A program made the translations under genes and the position numbers. A stretch of 64,000 nt of DNA from Liquidambar formosana (Eukaryota > Streptophyta > Magnoliopsida > Saxifragales > Altingiaceae), in contig CM077834.1 of NCBI GenBank assembly GCA_039720395.1, positions 4,360,607-4,424,606 on the forward strand, in the 5' to 3' direction. The notes under the pieces were generated by a model. That model made no database searches. It had not been told where the DNA came from and saw only the letters and a program-made list of their open reading frames with translations. Of the stretch, positions 1 through 10,827 are shown piece by piece (within the stretch, counting starts at the first letter, position 1; each line of letters starts with the position of its first letter).

Positions 1-1230
1 TAAAATAGGGATAATACAGTAAATTCTTATGATAGGCTCCAAATTGCAATTTAACTAATAATTTGGGTACTGAATTGACGTAATTTAAACTTTAGACCCT
101 AAAATGAAATTTGACCCAAACTTTGGACCCTAAAGTGCAATTTACCCAATTTTTTTATTTCATTTTTTAAAGAACCTTGAGCCTTAATCATAAGGGTGGC
201 TCCAAACTTTTTTCAACCAGGGTGGGAGTCAGTCATATTCATACCAATGAGTCAAGACAATTGGGATATCCCAAAGTTGGGATAATACTACTTTTTCCAT
301 AAATGCCTCGAACCCCTTAGTTTCCATTTTCCTTTTGAAAAAAATATTAAATAAACAAATACCACATGACTACATGAGGTGTGATTTGTATCTCCCAAAT
401 GAGTTAATTAGCATCTTGATCTACTTTACATTAAAAATTAAAATAAATAAATATAAAAGACGAAAACGGAAAAATAGTTCATCAAATTATACTCATTTGA
501 AAACCAATCACACTTGATTTTTAGGACTTCCCAAACAACACCTTTGCGAGATTAAAAGAATCATTGTTATAACTTTCAAATTTCCTATTTTCTATTTTAA
601 GAACTTTGAACATTAATCCATAGTCTTGTTGGGATAATAATTGTTGGGTCTAATAAATTTAAATAAAACTATAGATTCGAAGAGATCTTGAATTCGATTA
701 AATATGGTGTATGTGTGGTTGTGTAGGCATGTATATGTGTAATTTTTTTTTTTTTTTTTTTGGTAAGAGAAAAAAAAAAACTGTCACAGGTGTGTAGGTC
801 CATTTTTGAATGATTCGTACTTTTGACATGAAGTGGGAATGTGAGATTCACACTCACTTCGAATGCTTGACCTTGATTCTCTCATATGAGAGTAACGTGA
901 ATCCAATTTCCATACACGAAGTAAAAGAAATTAAGAAGATTGAAATATTCATGAATTTGGACACGTAGCACTACTCTTCTTGTAAGTGCCTTGAACCACT
1001 TGATACCCACCATTCCTCCTTAAAAAAAGAGAGGAAGAGAGACCATATTGGCTTCCACAGTTCCACATGGCTGGCAATTTTAGGTCTAAAAATTACAGAG
1101 GATGGTTTTAATGCATAGGTGAAAAACAAAAAAGGACAAAAAATTACGTTGGGAAATAGAAATACACCAAAATACAGCGGCAGCACTGCGAATTTACGAA
1201 AACCCAAAGAACACGAGAGTCCACAAAAAA
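1..1230. other. Intergenic DNA upstream of the PP4 gene
   Basis: No convincing gene is visible. The first 150 bases contain two imperfect copies of a phrase of the type 'aaacttt(a/g)gaccctaaa' (about 88-105 and 118-136), which looks like the edge of an old repeat. A T-run followed by an A-run lies near 740-780. The short open frames here are AT-rich and resemble no family I know. Confidence 0.5.
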
Positions 1231-1243
1231 GAAGTGAACAGAG

Positions 1244-1255
1244 TATAATATATAG
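1244..1255 (+). promoter_or_regulatory. Candidate TATA box of the PP4 catalytic subunit gene
   Basis: The sequence 'tataatatatag' lies about 130 bases before the start codon at 1385. It is followed by a purine-rich (GA) leader at about 1258-1384, typical of plant 5'UTRs. The transcription start would be near 1280. This is position and composition only. Confidence 0.45.
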
Positions 1256-1384
1256 TGGAGAGGAGACAGCTCTCAGATGCAGAGAACGGGAGAGAGGATA
1301 GAGAGTCCCCAAATCGGCTCGTTTATTGGGTCGGAGGAAGAGGGGTAGAGAGAGAAAGTAGGCAGTGAGGGAAAGCAGAGAGAG

Positions 1385-1756
1385 ATGTCAGACCTAGACA
1401 GGCAAATAGAGCAGCTGAAGAAGTGCGAGCCTCTGAAGGAGTCTGAAGTGAAGGCTCTTTGCCTCAAAGCCATGGAAATCCTCGTTGAGGAGAGCAACGT
1501 TCAACGGGTGGATGCCCCAGTCACTGTAAGTCATTATGCACTCTCTCTGTCTCTCTATCTCTCTATATTTGTATTATGAGCTTATATATTCAGTAGGGTT
1601 GTTTATTTTTGGTTAATGAGAATAGGGGCTAATGTGATTGTTCTAGTTATTGGGTTGTGTTTTGATCTGATTTTGGATTTACATGTTGGATTTGTTTTTG
1701 ACAAAAGGGTTGGATTTGGACTTTGATGTTCGTGGCGATTTGACCTAGACCTCCCA

Positions 1757-1793
<37 letters not shown>

Positions 1794-4700
1794 ACATACC
1801 ACAGTTTTAAAAAGAGAAGAATGGAATAGAGGGAGTTAGAAGAATTGGGCTACTCATTTATATGTGTATATATATATATTTGTTGTGAGCTTATGTATTC
1901 AGTTTGATTGTTTTGTGGGTTAGTGAGAATAGGTTAATGCTGGTGGCTTTTTTATTTGCTTTCGTTTTTGGATTGTGTTTTGATCTGATTATGGACTTAC
2001 ATGTTTGACTTGTTCTTGACAAATGAGTTATATTTGGATTTTGATGTTTGTGGCAATTTGAACTAGACCCCAACCTTTCTCTATATGTAATTATGTATAC
2101 ACATTGCACACAGTCACACACATCCCACAGTTATATAGAGAGAAGAAAGGATTACAAGGGGGTCGAATGGGGCTACTTGTGTAAGGCTTGTTTGGTTGTC
2201 CCATGGAATTTGAATTCCATATGTATTTACATAGAGCATCTAAGGTACAAATCCATCTTCTTGAATGTGGGTATTTAAAAAGGTTGGAGCCATCACCATA
2301 ATTAATTTTAAAAGGTTAGTATTTAGCATTCATGAAATGGCTTAGGTTTTAGATTTCTTACTATCATTTATGATGATGGCTGACACTTTCTTTATTTGTC
2401 CCATTCATATTGATATATATATATTTTTTGCTAAATTAAAGGTAAAACACAGTGAAACAATTCAAACCAATGGGAAGACCTAACATGCCCTTATATTCGT
2501 GTCTAATTGTTTGTTAGGCAAAAGACCTATATAAATACCACCAAACGATATATATATATATATATCGTTTGTTACTATCATAGGCAAAAGACCTAACATA
2601 CCCTTATATCCATTAACACATGGTGTAAGATTTTTTACTCTTACAACCATCAATATCTTTCTTTATAAATTTTTGCCAATCCAACCGTTGGATGAAATAT
2701 TTTCTTCATGCACGCCATGCATGCCGAATTTCATGTTAATCGGATATTAGGAGCTATGTCATCCATAAAATGCCTCAAGTTATAGTTTTATTTATAAAAA
2801 GAAATGTAAGTTTACAAATCAAATGCTTCTTGATATCCAATTAATTTGAAATTTGGTATACATGACAATTATTTTGAAATTGGGAATACATAACATGTAT
2901 GAGTGGAGTATCTAATCCAACAGTTGGATTGGTGAAATTTGATTCGTACAGAAAGATGTTTAGTGTAAAAGTAAAAAGTCTTACACCAGGTGTTAATGGA
3001 TCTCTCCCTTATATGTATATATATATGCATTTTACACATGATTTTACTCGCATAAACTGAATTCTTTTCAAAAACATTTCTGGTGCAAATAAAAGATGCA
3101 ATCAGAAGGAAGTTGACCCTTGAGTCTTTGCGGGATGTGAAACTTGCTTGTTTGGGATGGTGAATCTTCCAGATTATAGGAAGCTTCATGTTCAGTGGCA
3201 TTTAAGTTGGGTTTTACCTAAATAATAATAATAATAATAATAATAATATTTTTTTAATAATTGGGAATGCTTTGCTTCTAGGATTCTCCTAATATAATAT
3301 CATAAACCGTGTACATACTCTATATGGGATTTATCTGTATGTAGTTGCAATTTGATGTGCGGTTAGTCTCAGTTGGTTAACTGGTTTGTGTTAGAGACCC
3401 AGTTTACTCTACAATGAACCCATTTTGTTTAATATGGATTAGGAAATCTGTGAATTGGATTCCAGGTTAGTATTCCCAAAGTGTAATGACGTTAGCATTT
3501 TGTGTAACTCTCTACACTTTGTAGTACACTATGCGGTGTCAAGACGTACGTAGTTCATAGTAAACATTGAATTAGAGTAGGTAATTTTGGGAATTTAAGC
3601 CGTTTGGTTGGATTCAGTTGTAGACTTGTAGTTAGTTAATGACGTGTGTAATTTGTCTGTACAAGTGGGCTTTCAATTGTATTAGTTCGTGCTCAAGCCT
3701 GTCCCAAATTGAACAAATCCCAACTCAGGACAAACCCAAACCTTGCTCATTTGCAGCCTTAGTTGTAAACTGAAGATGTGGATATCTCAAGTATGGTTTT
3801 CCAGACTGCCCACATAATTTATCTCGGACAAAGTTTTACAGGGAGTAAGGTTAGGCAGGGTTGAGAGTTTGAATAGGTAGGTTATCTGACTTAAAATTCT
3901 ACTTGTTCAAACTGAGATGCCTATGAAATTGCGTCATTAATTTATACAGTCAAGTAGTTCATCATGCATTTTGAAATTTCTTGGAAATCATGTGAGTCAA
4001 TTCATCAGACATAATTGATGTGAAAAAAATTGGAGATTTTTTAGATGTGGCATCAAAGAGGTGAATTTTGAGCCTATTGAATGTTTGTGACACTGACTAA
4101 AGGTGGAGGGTACAAGAATTCCTATCTTTGATGTGACTAACAAAATTCTTCTTACCATTGCTTTTAAGCTTATTACAGTCCCCCTTTTTTTCTTACTTGG
4201 TGATGTTCAAAATGTTTTATTGCTAACTTAAAATAAAAGGTATATCACTTGTCTAAGTGGTGTTTTTCAGCAAACTCCATAAATCTTTTATTTGCCTGGT
4301 TTTATTTTGTTGGAAATTTGGGATGCTAAATAAATATTATTCTTTCTCATAATCTTTGGATTTTTTTTTTTTTTTTAACACAGATATGCGGCGACATCCA
4401 TGGGCAGTTTTATGACATGAAAGAGCTTTTCAAAGTAGGAGGTGATTGCCCGAAGACTAACTATTTATTCCTTGGAGATTTTGTTGACAGAGGATTCTAC
4501 TCCGTGGAGACATTTCTGCTTTTACTAGCGCTGAAGGTATATATATATATATATTCTGCTGAAAAATAATTCAATTTTTTTTCCCTGGTGAGATGGGCCT
4601 CATCTAAGTAGAGCCCTTATCAGCTACATAGAGATGAACACTACTCGTTGGTTGCTGTGTCTATCTGCAATTAGTTTTAGCTAAACTTCATGGGAGGTGC

Positions 4701-7700
4701 TCTGGTTTGTAGAGCCACTGAAAAGCTTTATATAAGTTTTGGAATTCAGGTTGCTCATTGATACTAAATTGATCAGGTTTGAAAAAGCTTCCTTTTTGGT
4801 GGACAATTTAGTCCTAAGAGAAAGACATACAAAATGATATGAGGGGGAAGAGGAGGGGTCGAAGAAGAAGAAGAAGAAGAAGAATACTTCTAAGCTAACA
4901 CACTTGGAAAGACTGAAAGCACTTGTAGATATTTTTATTTATTTATTTATTTTTTTGTGTGGAATAGGACTGCCTTGGATACGCCTAAAGGAATTTCCAA
5001 ATTTATCCACTAAAAGAATAAATCAACTGAAATTGCTCCCAATCATAAATACTCCCAACTGAAAACGCCTTTCAATGAAAATCAAAACTTTGACAATATC
5101 TAACAAACTACCCAACTTACTATTCTATAAAGACCCAAATATTATTGCAAAACTATGAAGCTTTTAGCAGTTAATAATTTTCAACAAGAAATTACCTTAT
5201 CAAAAAAAGAAAAAAAAAAAAAATTCAATAAGAAATAAAACACTAGCTTCTGACATGACTCAAATGACAAACTAATCAACCATCACTGTCTTGAAAAGTT
5301 AAAGTTCTATAGCATCATCATGTAAGTCTAATGCCAGGTAAATCTTCATATATAATTATATATATATATTTATCTTTGTTGGGCCCACTTATATAGTTTA
5401 TGAAACTGTTCCTCATCAATTTTTAATTTAATTGGTTTCAGTGGGTTTCGTCCATTTCAACTGAATAATGTTAGACTGCATTCATCGCTAGCTTATGCAT
5501 ATATGATCATGCTTGTCAAAGTCTTTCGTCATATTGGTTTATTGGTGTCTTCAACTAATAAATTTTTGTACAATCAGGTGAGATACCCAGATCGGATAAC
5601 ACTCATTAGAGGGAACCATGAGAGTCGACAGATCACACAGGTTTAGTCTCTTTGATTGATGATTCTGTTTTAACTTTTTATATGTTCGGGAAATTTTCTG
5701 GCTATTCTTTCTTACTCTTTCTTTCCAGGTATATGGATTCTATGACGAGTGCCTACGTAAATATGGCTCTGTGAACGTCTGGAGATATTGCACTGATATA
5801 TTTGATTACTTAAGGTTTGACAATTTCCATTACAGAAGACACAGGGCACCTGTCTGATGGAAGGTAGGAAGGTGTAAGAACTGTAGTGGTAATTGAGTTC
5901 CATATGGACAAGATGGTTGGACATCATGGCCAATCAAATGATTCCTATTTTAGACGCCTTATTATCCTTTATCTTTTGGACAGTCAAAAATTTATGATTA
6001 GGGTCCATACATGCCAGTGACTTGGATGGTTGGGATCATCAAATCAAGTTGAAACTTGTGAGTTGTGCCCAAGAGATCCATTAGTGGGAGCAGTTGTATG
6101 ATCCTCATGCATGTTGGTGAAATATACCACCATGCCATGCTACAAGGAAACTCCTAAATTTGCTCTTTGCGATTTTGGACTCATAATATCCATGTCCAGG
6201 ACTGGCACTGGTATTTGTATCCATCATAATATGACACTCAGATTTTGTGAGGTTGACAGGTCAGGAACCTCACATTTTGCATGCCCCAATCCTTTTAGAA
6301 CACCATCCAAATTATCCATCTTAACAGGTGCCCTGGTTTTTATTTTATTTATTTTTTCAAATGTCAATGTGTTTGGAAGCAATTGTGACTTCTTACTTAA
6401 ATTTCTATCTTAATTTATTGTACTAAGTTTCCAACCCATTTCCAATTCTACGAGTCCAAGAAATTTCATGGTCAAAGTGATACTACCTCCGTCCCACAAA
6501 GACTGACCGCTTTGAAAAAACACACATATTAAGGAGTTGCAACTTATGCATTGACATTTCACTGAATATTACCCTTCTATCAAATGTTAAAATGAAAATA
6601 GAAGATTTACTTTTTTTCAAAAAGGAAGAGGGTATCATGAGAAAGTGAACCAAATTTAAGCATTAACTTTTTGAGATGGGAAAACATTATGGGACAGCCC
6701 AAGAAAAATGACAAATGATCAATCATTGTGAGACGGACGGAGTATTAGGCCACAGTGAAGTTACTATATATATCCAATCACTATATATTTTTCTTAAGAA
6801 ATATCTGAAAGGCCATCAGATGTCACTTATGTGGCCATAACAATTCATTTTTCGTTTATGTTGCTTCCAACACAACCGATATGAGGTTCACTTTGTTGTC
6901 ACTTACAATAGGTGAATTTTTATGGTTGTTTATTACAGCCTGTCAGCTCTCATTGAGAACAAGATTTTTAGTGTTCATGGTGGTCTCTCTCCTGCCATTT
7001 CCACATTAGACCAGGTCAGAGAATCCATCCTGAACTATTTGCTTTGTTCTCTGAAGCTTTATTTAGGGTTAACATGACCCATTTGCCAGATTCGAACAAT
7101 TGATCGAAAGCAAGAAGTACCTCACGATGGTGCCATGTGTGACCTTTTATGGTCAGATCCTGAAGACATTGTGGATGGTTGGGGTTTGAGTCCACGTGGT
7201 GCTGGGTTTCTATTTGGGGGGAGTGTCGTCACTTCTTTTAACCACTCAAATAACATCGACTATATATGTCGTGCCCATCAGTTGGTAATGGAAGGATATA
7301 AATGGATGTTTAATAACCAGATAGTAACAGTCTGGTCGGCTCCAAATTACTGTTACAGGTAACTTTAGCAATCCAGATTTATCCTCTTTCCTTTGTTTAG
7401 AGTTTATTGTTTATTGTTTTCTTGGATGAAATGCAGATGTGGTAATGTAGCTGCAATTCTGGAGCTGGATGAGAATCTTAATAAGCAGTTTCGAGTGTTT
7501 GAAGCAGCTCCACAAGTTTGTACACATAACCCTTTTGCAATTTATTTCCATGGAAAAAATTCGCTATGCAATTTTTATTCTTTTGAGCAGCAGCACTTGC
7601 AGCATGACACTCAATGCATGTTGGCCATCTGCTATTGTGAGTTATACACCCAGGATGAGGGATCCATTCATTCAGTGGGTGAAAAGACAAGTCTGTGGTT

Positions 7701-8041
7701 ATATTTATGAAATACCTGTGTTTCCTGTTAGATAACTAGGGATATCCCTGAAAAGGGTAGGGTTCCAGCACTCATCTGTATTCTCTCTACAATCTTTTAA
7801 GTTGGACCATACAGGATCTGAACTCTCCATGGGTGTGTGCTCCAGATGAACTCTCTGAAATGACCCCTGAACATGCATGGCCAATGGGTGAAGATGCATA
7901 ATGTTTCATGCTGCATTTCTGCCTTTTCAAATGCAGTTTCTTATATTAAGTCCATTCTATGTTGCATTGAAAGATCATAATGAAATGCAGGAATCAAGAG
8001 GGGCTCCTGCTAAAAAACCTGCACCAGATTACTTTCTTTGA
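1385..8041 (+). CDS. PPX: Serine/threonine phosphatase PP4 (PPX) catalytic subunit
   Basis: PPP-family metallophosphatase, the catalytic subunit of protein phosphatase 4, which acts in nucleus and cytosol with PP4 regulatory subunits. Eight coding exons join in frame: 1385-1525, 4384-4536, 5578-5640, 5729-5814, 6939-7014, 7090-7358, 7437-7515 and 7991-8041, all with GT-AG introns. The product is 305 aa, the length I recall for Arabidopsis PPX1/PPX2, and is nearly identical to them. Metal-binding motifs are intact: GDIHG (50-54), GDFVDRG (78-84) and GNHE (110-113). The tail ends DYFL, whose last leucine is carboxymethylated in PP2A-like enzymes. The start MSDLDRQI is the family start. Intron 1 (2.86 kb) carries a tandem duplication and a MITE-like element; intron 4 carries a Stowaway-like MITE. 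I could not assign PPX1 versus PPX2. Confidence 0.97.
1560..2180. repeat. About 309-bp tandem duplication inside PP4 intron 1
   Basis: Two diverged direct copies, about 1560-1865 and 1869-2180. Shared landmarks include 'gagcttat.tattcagt' (1578 and 1887), 'gattgtgttttgatctgatt' or close variants, and a closing stretch resembling 'cccacagtt.ta.a.agagaag'. Copy 1 has gained a (GT)n tract at about 1761-1790. No coding content. Confidence 0.75.
1761..1790. repeat. (GT)n microsatellite
   Basis: About 15 GT units in PP4 intron 1, within copy 1 of the tandem duplication. Confidence 0.9.
2610..3005. mobile_element. Inverted-repeat MITE-like element in PP4 intron 1
   Basis: The left end (from 2610) reads CCATTAACACATGGTGTAAG. 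The right end, reverse-complemented, reads CCATTAACACCTGGTGTAAG; the match continues for about 37 bases. A 9-base direct repeat 'cccttatat' flanks the element (2601-2609 and 3006-3014), which fits a 9-bp target duplication as made by Mutator-like elements. The right end has five extra bases (3001-3005), so the exact border is uncertain. Family assignment is inference. Confidence 0.6.
3220..3247. repeat. (TAA)n microsatellite
   Basis: About nine uninterrupted TAA units in PP4 intron 1. Confidence 0.9.
6486..6742. mobile_element. Stowaway-like (Tc1/mariner) MITE in PP4 intron 4
   Basis: The left end is ctccgtcccacaaagactga; the right end reverse-complemented begins ctccgtccgtctcacaatga. Both are flanked by TA (6484-6485 and 6743-6744), the usual Stowaway target duplication. 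The 257-bp length and the CTCCGTCC terminus fit plant Stowaway MITEs. It lies wholly within the intron and carries no ORF. Confidence 0.8.
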
Positions 8042-10440
8042 GACGTGAAGCTTCACCTTACATCATCATTCAATATGCTCAAATAGATCAACAAGATGAT
8101 ATACAGTCGCATAGCGAGTATGATCTTGAAGCAACACCAAGTAAATCAATGTGTGGGCTTCTCAATGATCAACTCCTCAAATGGCCAGCAAGAATGGTAC
8201 TTTGAGTCTTTGATCGGTGTGGATTGTCGGATTTGCCTCTTTCTCTCTTTCTTTGTCCCCCGTTTACCATCTTTATCTTTACCTGTAATAATAGTGTGTT
8301 GCATAGTATTATTACGATCCAGTGATTTGTTGAATGTAGAACCCCAAGCCTTGCTCCATTTAGGGGAGTTTGGATGGAAATGATTGGATTAGGGAAACTG
8401 GAAATAGAATTATTTGAAGCAATTATTCACAGAGAATCTCCCATACTGGGTTTTGTTTTTGGCGAATGGAAGTGCTTTATTATCAACCTTTCGGATATGT
8501 TACCTTAAATTTTTTTTTTTTGCCTGTACAATCCTCTCAAGTGAGGCTTGTATCAAGCATGAGTGTAACATCCATAATCTTGGGTACAAGTTAGAAATCA
8601 AGATCACAAATTTCTAAAATTCAAGATCCATGTTGATCATTAAATATTGTGATATATGAGGCAGGGAGGCAGAAGCTGCAAATTTGATGAAGGGTGTTGA
8701 ATGTATAGGTTTTATGTTTTTTATTTTGGTGGGAAATTGTTTAGTTGGCAGATATTAGCTGGTTAGCACAAAGATCAGTGTATAAATTAGGCTTCTGGTA
8801 CAATGCTGCTGAGTGACCATGGACATCTTCGTCCAATACATAGATCTAGTTAAGAAGATTGCTACTAGCTGGCTAAGAACAGCCCAAGGCTGAGTAACTA
8901 GTAGGTTGTCACAACTAATTGTTTTGTGGTGACTCCATCCTAGAATGATAATGCAGGATGCAGGAATCCAACTATGAACACATTGCTTGATAGAAGAATA
9001 AGATTTAATCATACTGCGAAATCATTTTGTAAAAGAATTTCACAAAATTTTCCTCCAAATTCAATTCATTTAATTAGAATTAAGTGGGTGATGTACTATC
9101 AAAACAACATCCTGTTTTCTATCCTTGGTCTAGAGATCAATTAAATGGTGTGTTACAATTTTTTCAATGATGAGGTGGTAAAATCTCTCTCTCTCTCTCT
9201 CTCTCCCCCTTGTGCATAATTTGTTGTGGTGTCTTGATTTGCTAATAGTCCAGGCCACACAAATGGGGATAAGTGATTTTCATGGAAATATAGATCTGAT
9301 AGTTTAAGCATTTCCAAGAAATTTTTTTTTTTGAAGCCTACTTTAATCACAAATTCTTCCAAACATAATTTAAATTAGATAAGATTAACCATAATATTTG
9401 CTACTCAATTTTTCGAAAAAAAATTTCCTTGTCCAAAAACAACCTGACTGAATTAAATTGCTGAAATAATAAAATCAAATTTAATAAATTACTAGCCTTG
9501 AAATCGTGGTAGTGTATCTCTCTTGTAAGGGAGAATTGGGCAGTTTTAATCTTGACCCATCCTTCCAAATAAATTTGGAGGAGGGGATTGACCCATCTTA
9601 TGGGTATGGTGCAGGGGTGGATATCAAAAAATAGAAAAGAAGGAAAAAGAAAAAGGAAAAAAAGACTCAACGAATTATTGAATTTTCCACATTTAACTTA
9701 CTGAATGGGCCATCATCATAAGTGAGCCCAAATTTATTCTTAATGCTGACATGGCATAATTTTATTACTCACTTTAGAGTTCATATCCCAAAAGGATATT
9801 GTTTGGGTTCGGATCGGGTTAGAAAGTGCTTATAGTTAAGCCTACCCGTTTTCTTATGAAATACGGTTGGAGGAAAGAAATTTACACTTGATGCATGAAC
9901 TTGCGGATAACCTCTATATCATATAAAACTAGTTTGGATCCAAAATGCCTTTTCAGAGGTAAAACTATAGAAATTGTTTTAAAAATTTTAGGAATGTTTG
10001 GTGGGCCACTTGAACTGTCCTTTAAATAAAGTGATTTATCTCAAAAAATACATTTTAACACAAAAAGCTATTAAGAATAGCTTTTAAAAATGATGTTTGC
10101 AAAAAAACAAAAGAATCTCATGTAATAAAACCCCAAAATTCTGATGCTTATTTTTTTTTTTTACTTTTTTTTTTTTACACAAAAAGACTTTCAAATTATA
10201 TATTCATCAAACATTAACTTTATTTTAAATGTTTATAAAAATGACATTTTGTAAAGACCTTTCTCACAAATTGTTTTTTATTTTGAAAAAAATATGCCAA
10301 ACGCTACCTAAGTCTAGCATATCTTCCTTTGGAAAAAAAAAAAAAAAAAAACAAAAAAACTGCTCTTTTGATAAACCACCCGAACCCGTTTATATCGGGT
10401 GATTTGATTGCCCTAGTCACTCCTCCCCGAGTCCCCCCTC
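8042..10440. other. PP4 3'UTR and intergenic DNA
   Basis: The first few hundred bases after the stop at 8041 are probably 3'UTR. The rest has no supportable gene. It contains a (TC)n tract at about 9184-9206, several poly-A/T runs and a possible hAT-like element near 9988-10312. A 'tgttgaatg' phrase after 'gatgaaggg' at about 8694 resembles a Copia LTR start, but no matching end was found. Confidence 0.5.
9988..10312. mobile_element. Possible hAT-like MITE
   Basis: The left part 'ttaggaatgtttggtggg' and the right part, reverse-complemented, 'cttaggtagcgtttggcata' share the TTAGG..GTTTGG theme common at plant hAT-type MITE ends. The match is short and no target duplication was found, so this is tentative. 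Confidence 0.3.
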
Positions 10441-10441
10441 C

Positions 10442-10448
10442 TATATAA
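10442..10448 (+). promoter_or_regulatory. Candidate TATA box of the PHD-finger gene
   Basis: 'tatataa' followed by a strongly pyrimidine-rich leader (CT tracts at about 10508-10770), typical of a plant 5'UTR. The coding start is at 10828, giving an expected leader of about 350 bases. Confidence 0.55.
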
Positions 10449-10783
10449 CCCAGCGAGTCTATATGATCCCATGTAGGCATGTACACACATAAAACTCAAA
10501 GTAACCCTCTTTCTCTCTCTCTACTTCTTCTGCTCAGTTTTGCCCAACCCAACCTCTCTCTCACTAGCCTCACCCCCTCATCTCTCTCTCTCTTCAATTA
10601 CCCGCCAAAAAGGTATATATTTAACAGATCAAAATTTCATATTTTCAAATTCCCCAACGTCCCTCCGACCCCCCTCCTCTCTCTCCTCTTCTCTCTTCTC
10701 TCTCTAGGGTTTCTGATCACCTCGCTCCGTTTGTCTATGTCTATCTCTCTCCCCTCCTAACATCGTCGTTTCAGACGGCGTAG

Positions 10784-10801
10784 ATGAACTTCCCTAGCTG
10801 A
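10784..10801 (+). promoter_or_regulatory. Short upstream ORF in the PHD-gene leader
   Basis: ATG AAC TTC CCT AGC TGA encodes the five-residue peptide MNFPS and ends 26 bases before the main ATG at 10828. A second, longer upstream frame (10479-10760, 93 codons, serine- and leucine-rich from CT tracts) would be translated only if transcription starts before 10479. Any effect on translation is inference. Confidence 0.4.
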
Positions 10802-10827
10802 GGGGACCCGAAGAGGTTTGTTCCGAG

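Noticed and set aside
3358..3420. tRNA-like phrase (tctcagttggttaac) in PP4 intron 1
   Set aside because: No proper T-arm (GGTTCGAATCC-like) or paired acceptor stem could be found, so neither a tRNA nor a SINE is supported.
8694..9010. Possible Copia solo LTR starting tgttgaatg after gatgaaggg
   Set aside because: Only the start looks right; no matching end, second LTR or target duplication was visible.
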